NCBI RefSeq assembly: GCF_045679555.1
Contig: NC_092115.1
Coordinates: 36,402,728-36,466,727 of the forward strand
Length of the DNA: 64,000 bases
Source of the DNA: Salvelinus alpinus
Taxonomy: Eukaryota; Chordata; Actinopteri; Salmoniformes; Salmonidae
Reading direction: 5' to 3'
In this document: in pieces, positions 60,754 through 64,000 of the stretch
How positions within the stretch are numbered: position 1 is the stretch's first letter
Layout of the letters: each line of letters starts with the position of its first letter
The notes under the pieces: generated by a model
What the model was told of the DNA's origin: nothing
Seen by the model: only the letters and a program-made list of their open reading frames with translations
The model's database searches: none
Made by a program: the position numbers and the translations under genes

Positions 60754-61498
60754 GTATGTGTTTTGTAGGGCTACACTTTCAATCTATCATGAAATATATA
60801 GGCTAAAGCACGTTTTCGGTTATTCCAAAAAAAGAAAGTGAAAACTTAGCCATACTATGACTAATAGTTTTTCACTTTTATTTCCTTATCATTTCATTTG
60901 TGTGCAATCTTACCGGCATTAAACTTGTAGCCTACATTTCCATTGACGGCAGAATAAATGAGTTTGTTTAGCTTTACAATAGTTTTTGGGGGGGATTATG
61001 TCCAAGTGGCCTACATAATTTATTTGTTCAATGGAATATTGGAATAAAAAAATCAGGTGAGGGGAAAAAAACGAATGCAGGTTTACGAAATAGGACTGAC
61101 TGCGTGTGCAATATAGTAAAAGGTTTTGCCACTTGCCAGGCAAGAACAGCCTGTTGAACTATGTGATTAATGCTTAAAATAAAGCCATAAATGGCCATTT
61201 AGGAAACACCTGTGGATTAGGTGTTGCTCATGAAAGAAGTGAAATCTTCCATAGAATCAATTTCCTATTCCTGCCTGTATTGTTTTCAGTTCTTTTCACA
61301 TTATAGCTTCAATGCCGAAAATGTATAGAAAGAGGATGGAGAGAGCATCCCAGTTCATCTGTCATGTCCAGTTATCTTAGTGTTTTTTGTGTACTACCAT
61401 GAGTGGTTATTGCTGTATAATGTATATTGACAGCATACATAAAACAGTTAAGGATTATTTGTTCAATTTATCTTCCTCCCCCTCCAGTGAAACTGAAG

Positions 61499-61943
61499 AT
61501 GGCTGCAGGTAAAGCGCGCATCGGGCATCTGGCCCCTGACTTCAAGGCCACAGCAGTCATGCCAGATGGACAGTTTAAAGACCTCAGCATTTCCAACTAC
61601 AGAGGTAGACCTACTACTACGTTTCATAGTATTCTGCACTGTCCTTTGTTGATTGATTTTAAAGTTTGATAATACAGTAATGACCTATAAGCCTGTTGGA
61701 TAAGATTTTAGTTACATTGAATATGTGCTTCCAGGCTCCGCAACTTGATAGGTTTGTCTAATGGTGTGTCTTGTGCTGCTTGCCTGCAGGGAAGTATGTG
61801 GTGTTCTTCTTCTACCCACTGGACTTCACCTTTGTGTGCCCTACTGAGATCATCGCCTTCAGTGACGCTGCCGAGGAGTTCAGGAAGATCGACTGCGAGG
61901 TCATTGGTGCCTCTGTTGACTCCCACTTCTGCCATCTTGCCTG
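61499..61943 (+). CDS. prdx1: PRDX1, typical 2-Cys peroxiredoxin (5' part only)
   Basis: Peroxiredoxin 1 reduces hydrogen peroxide and organic peroxides using thioredoxin. Two coding exons are visible: 61499-61604 (residues 1-35, [20 protein letters not shown] and onward) and 61790-61943 (through Trp87). Joined in phase, they give [20 protein letters not shown] with the peroxidatic Cys52, and [14 protein letters not shown] with Cys83. The exon starts at 61488, so 11 bases of leader precede the ATG. Both junctions are AG/GT, the second donor being CCTG|GTACGA. The remaining half, with the resolving Cys near 173, lies beyond the right edge. No lesion was seen. The N-terminus and Cys83 fit PRDX1 rather than PRDX2 or PRDX4. 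Confidence 0.92.
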
Positions 61944-62039
61944 GTACGAGTCTTTTGCACAATTATTTTGCCTTATGAAGATTTCATCCTAGGTGACGCA
62001 GGATAAGTTACAGTGCAGCGATCATTTTATAATTTTTTT

Positions 62040-64000
62040 TGTATATATTTGTATTCAAGTTTTACAAAATGTACATCAATGTAAGTACAAAGATTTTACC
62101 ATATCCCAACCAACCTTCCTTCCTTCCTCCACATAACACATTCATTGGAAACCCTAAGAGAATACTTAATGTTCTCAAGCTTTAGGAAGAACATTACATC
62201 GTTGAGCCATTGAGAAATAAGTGGGGGTTGAGCAGACTTCCACTGGAAAATAATTCTACGTCGAGCTAATAAGGATATAAAAGCAACAACATCGGCATGT
62301 TTGGGGTCCAAGGAGAACGCGTATTCTGGAATACCAAAAACAGCTATCAAGGGACATGGCTGCAGGTTAATTTCAAGCACCTCAGATCATTTTTTAAAGA
62401 GAATCCCAGTAATCTTTGTAGTTTAGAGCATTGACTGAACAGAGACATGACATCTATCACACTCATCATTTACATTTGGATATATTTCAGACAATCTGGA
62501 TTTGGAAAAATGCACTCTTTGAAAAACCATAAATTGTATGTGACCAAGATGAGCACAAGATGTAGTGGAGCGTACTCTATCAATCACCTCCTCCCACCAC
62601 TCCTGTGTGAATTCAACACCCATTTCCCGTTCCCAAGCAGATGTAGTTTTGTTGGTGGAATGGGAATAAGTGAATCTTATCAATAGGACCCATAGTAGAA
62701 TTTAAAATGCACTCGAAACTGGTACCAAATCTTAAGTGTGGAAGGCACTACAGGATTGCCAGTATAGCAAGAGGTGGATGCTGGGAGAGAAGAGCGGAGT
62801 AAAGCAGGAAGAGAAGCAGAAATACAAGAATGTGCCTCTAGGTAGCATCATGGGGTATCTGGAGCATGTAACCAGAATAGCAATTACTGAAAGTTGGCTG
62901 CCCAGTAATAGTATACAAAGTTGGATAGTGTATGACCTCCACTAAACTTGCATCTCTGAAGTAAAGATCTACTGACTCTAGGTACCTTTCCTCCCCAGAT
63001 AAATGTGGTAACAGCCTGATTGATTGACAAAAACAAAAGAAAGTTGGTAAAAACAATGGGATAGATTGAAATGGATAGTTATTTGGGTAAACTGTTCATT
63101 TTTACAGCATATAAGTGATAGTGGTAAGCTACCCCATCTCTGAAAATCAGATTTAATTTGCGTAAGGAGGGGAGCAAAGTTTGCAGAAAAAAGAGCATGT
63201 AATGAACAAGTAACGTTCACTTCAAGGTATTTGAAACCAGAGCGGCTAAGCTGAAAAGGCAAGTCTGTCTGCTGGAACTGTAGCACTGCTGGATTGAGTG
63301 GGAAGTACTCACTTCTCTGGAGTTTCAGCTTGTAACCGGAGAAGGAGCCAAAGTTCTCCAGAATAGAAAGGATAGAAGGTAAACAGGTTACAGGGTTATT
63401 TACATAGAGTAACAAATCATCTGCATATAATGATAACCTATGTTCAACTCCTTCCTGTGTTACACCTTGGAAAGAGGAGGATGCCCGTAAAGCTACTGAA
63501 AGAGGCTCAATGGCGACAGCAAATAATAAAGGGGACATTGGGCAGCCTGTCCCACGTTCCAGGGCAAAATAGTCAGAACGGTTGACATTGGTACAGACAC
63601 TGGCCTGGGGAGATGTATACAAGAGACGGATCCATGAGCTAAATTTGTCCCCAAGTCAAAAGAATGTAACAGCAGCAAATAGGTACTCCCATTCAATTCT
63701 GTCAAATGCCTTCTCTGCATCTAGGGAGATTACCACCTCAGGGGAGTTGGAGAATTGTTTAGAATAAATCATGTTAAACCGCATCTGAATATAAAAAAGA
63801 ATCTGTCCTTTTATAAAGCCGGTTTGTTCCTGTGATACGAGTCCTGGTAAGACTACTTCCAGACACCTTGCTATCACCTTCGCCAGCATCTTTACATCCA
63901 CATTAAGGAGACTTAGGGCCCTAAATGAAGAACAGGAAGTGGGGTCTTTCCCCTTCTTCAGGTGAAGCGCTATTGAAGCCTGTGTTAGGGTAGGTGGCAG
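62040..64000 (-). mobile_element. L1-clade LINE ORF2, running off the window
   Basis: On the minus strand, 63656-63901 encodes GLVSQEQTGFIKGQILFYIQ and SLDAEKAFDRIEWEYLF. 62978-63622 encodes GTGCPMSPLLFAVAIEPLSV, LSLYADDLLLYVNN (intact catalytic YADD) and the downstream thumb region. 62423-62683 encodes LHFSKSRLSEIYPN-type text with DECDRCHVS. A frameshift lies near 63620. It sits in PRDX1 intron 3 in opposite orientation; its 5' end is beyond 64000. Confidence 0.85.

Noticed and set aside
60919-61143. Minus-strand 74-codon frame in PRDX1 intron 1
   Set aside because: AT-rich chance frame with no motif.

Overview
This is vertebrate genomic DNA, almost certainly from a salmonid fish (Salmo, Oncorhynchus, Salvelinus or a relative). 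The evidence is spliced genes with GT-AG introns, several decayed Tc1/mariner elements of the salmonid type, L2- and L1-clade LINEs, and a HpaI-type SINE. I see no bacterial operon, CRISPR array or viral genome.

The genes form one conserved block: IPP (+), TMEM69 (-), GPBP1L1 (+), NASP (-), PRDX1 (+). As I recall human 1p34, this is the same order and relative orientation there, read from the other strand. CCDC17 and AKR1A1, which lie in the human block, were not found. TMEM69 (258 codons in two exons) and GPBP1L1 (515 codons in nine coding exons) are open and look functional. PRDX1 is open over its first two coding exons (through Trp87) and runs off the right edge. IPP and NASP are recognisable exon by exon but carry stops, frameshifts and missing exons, so both are read as pseudogenes. 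In a lineage with an extra genome duplication, this fits one duplicate copy of the block losing two genes and keeping the others.

Layout: 1-8.3 kb is repeats (LINE fragments; a Tc1 split by an L2 LINE that itself holds a SINE). 9.3-11.6 kb is the IPP pseudogene. 13.0-13.9 kb is TMEM69. 17.9-29.1 kb is GPBP1L1, whose introns hold Tc1 copies, a SINE, LINE fragments and dinucleotide repeats. 30.3-53.4 kb is the NASP pseudogene, whose central intron (about 31.6-52.1 kb) has been inflated by about 20 kb of nested transposons: a possible 17-kb Harbinger-type element, three copies of an unnamed noncoding family flanked by TTAA, LINEs and Tc1 copies. 54-60.6 kb is SINE, Tc1 and L1 debris. 60.7-62 kb is the PRDX1 start, and an L1-clade LINE on the opposite strand fills its third intron to the window edge.

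The genes do not form a pathway. GPBP1L1 is a putative nuclear transcription regulator, TMEM69 a predicted mitochondrial membrane protein, PRDX1 a thiol peroxidase, NASP a histone H1/H3 chaperone and IPP a BTB-Kelch protein. The notable content is gene loss by decay and the layered transposon record. All identifications come from reading translations and remembered family sequences. No database search was run.
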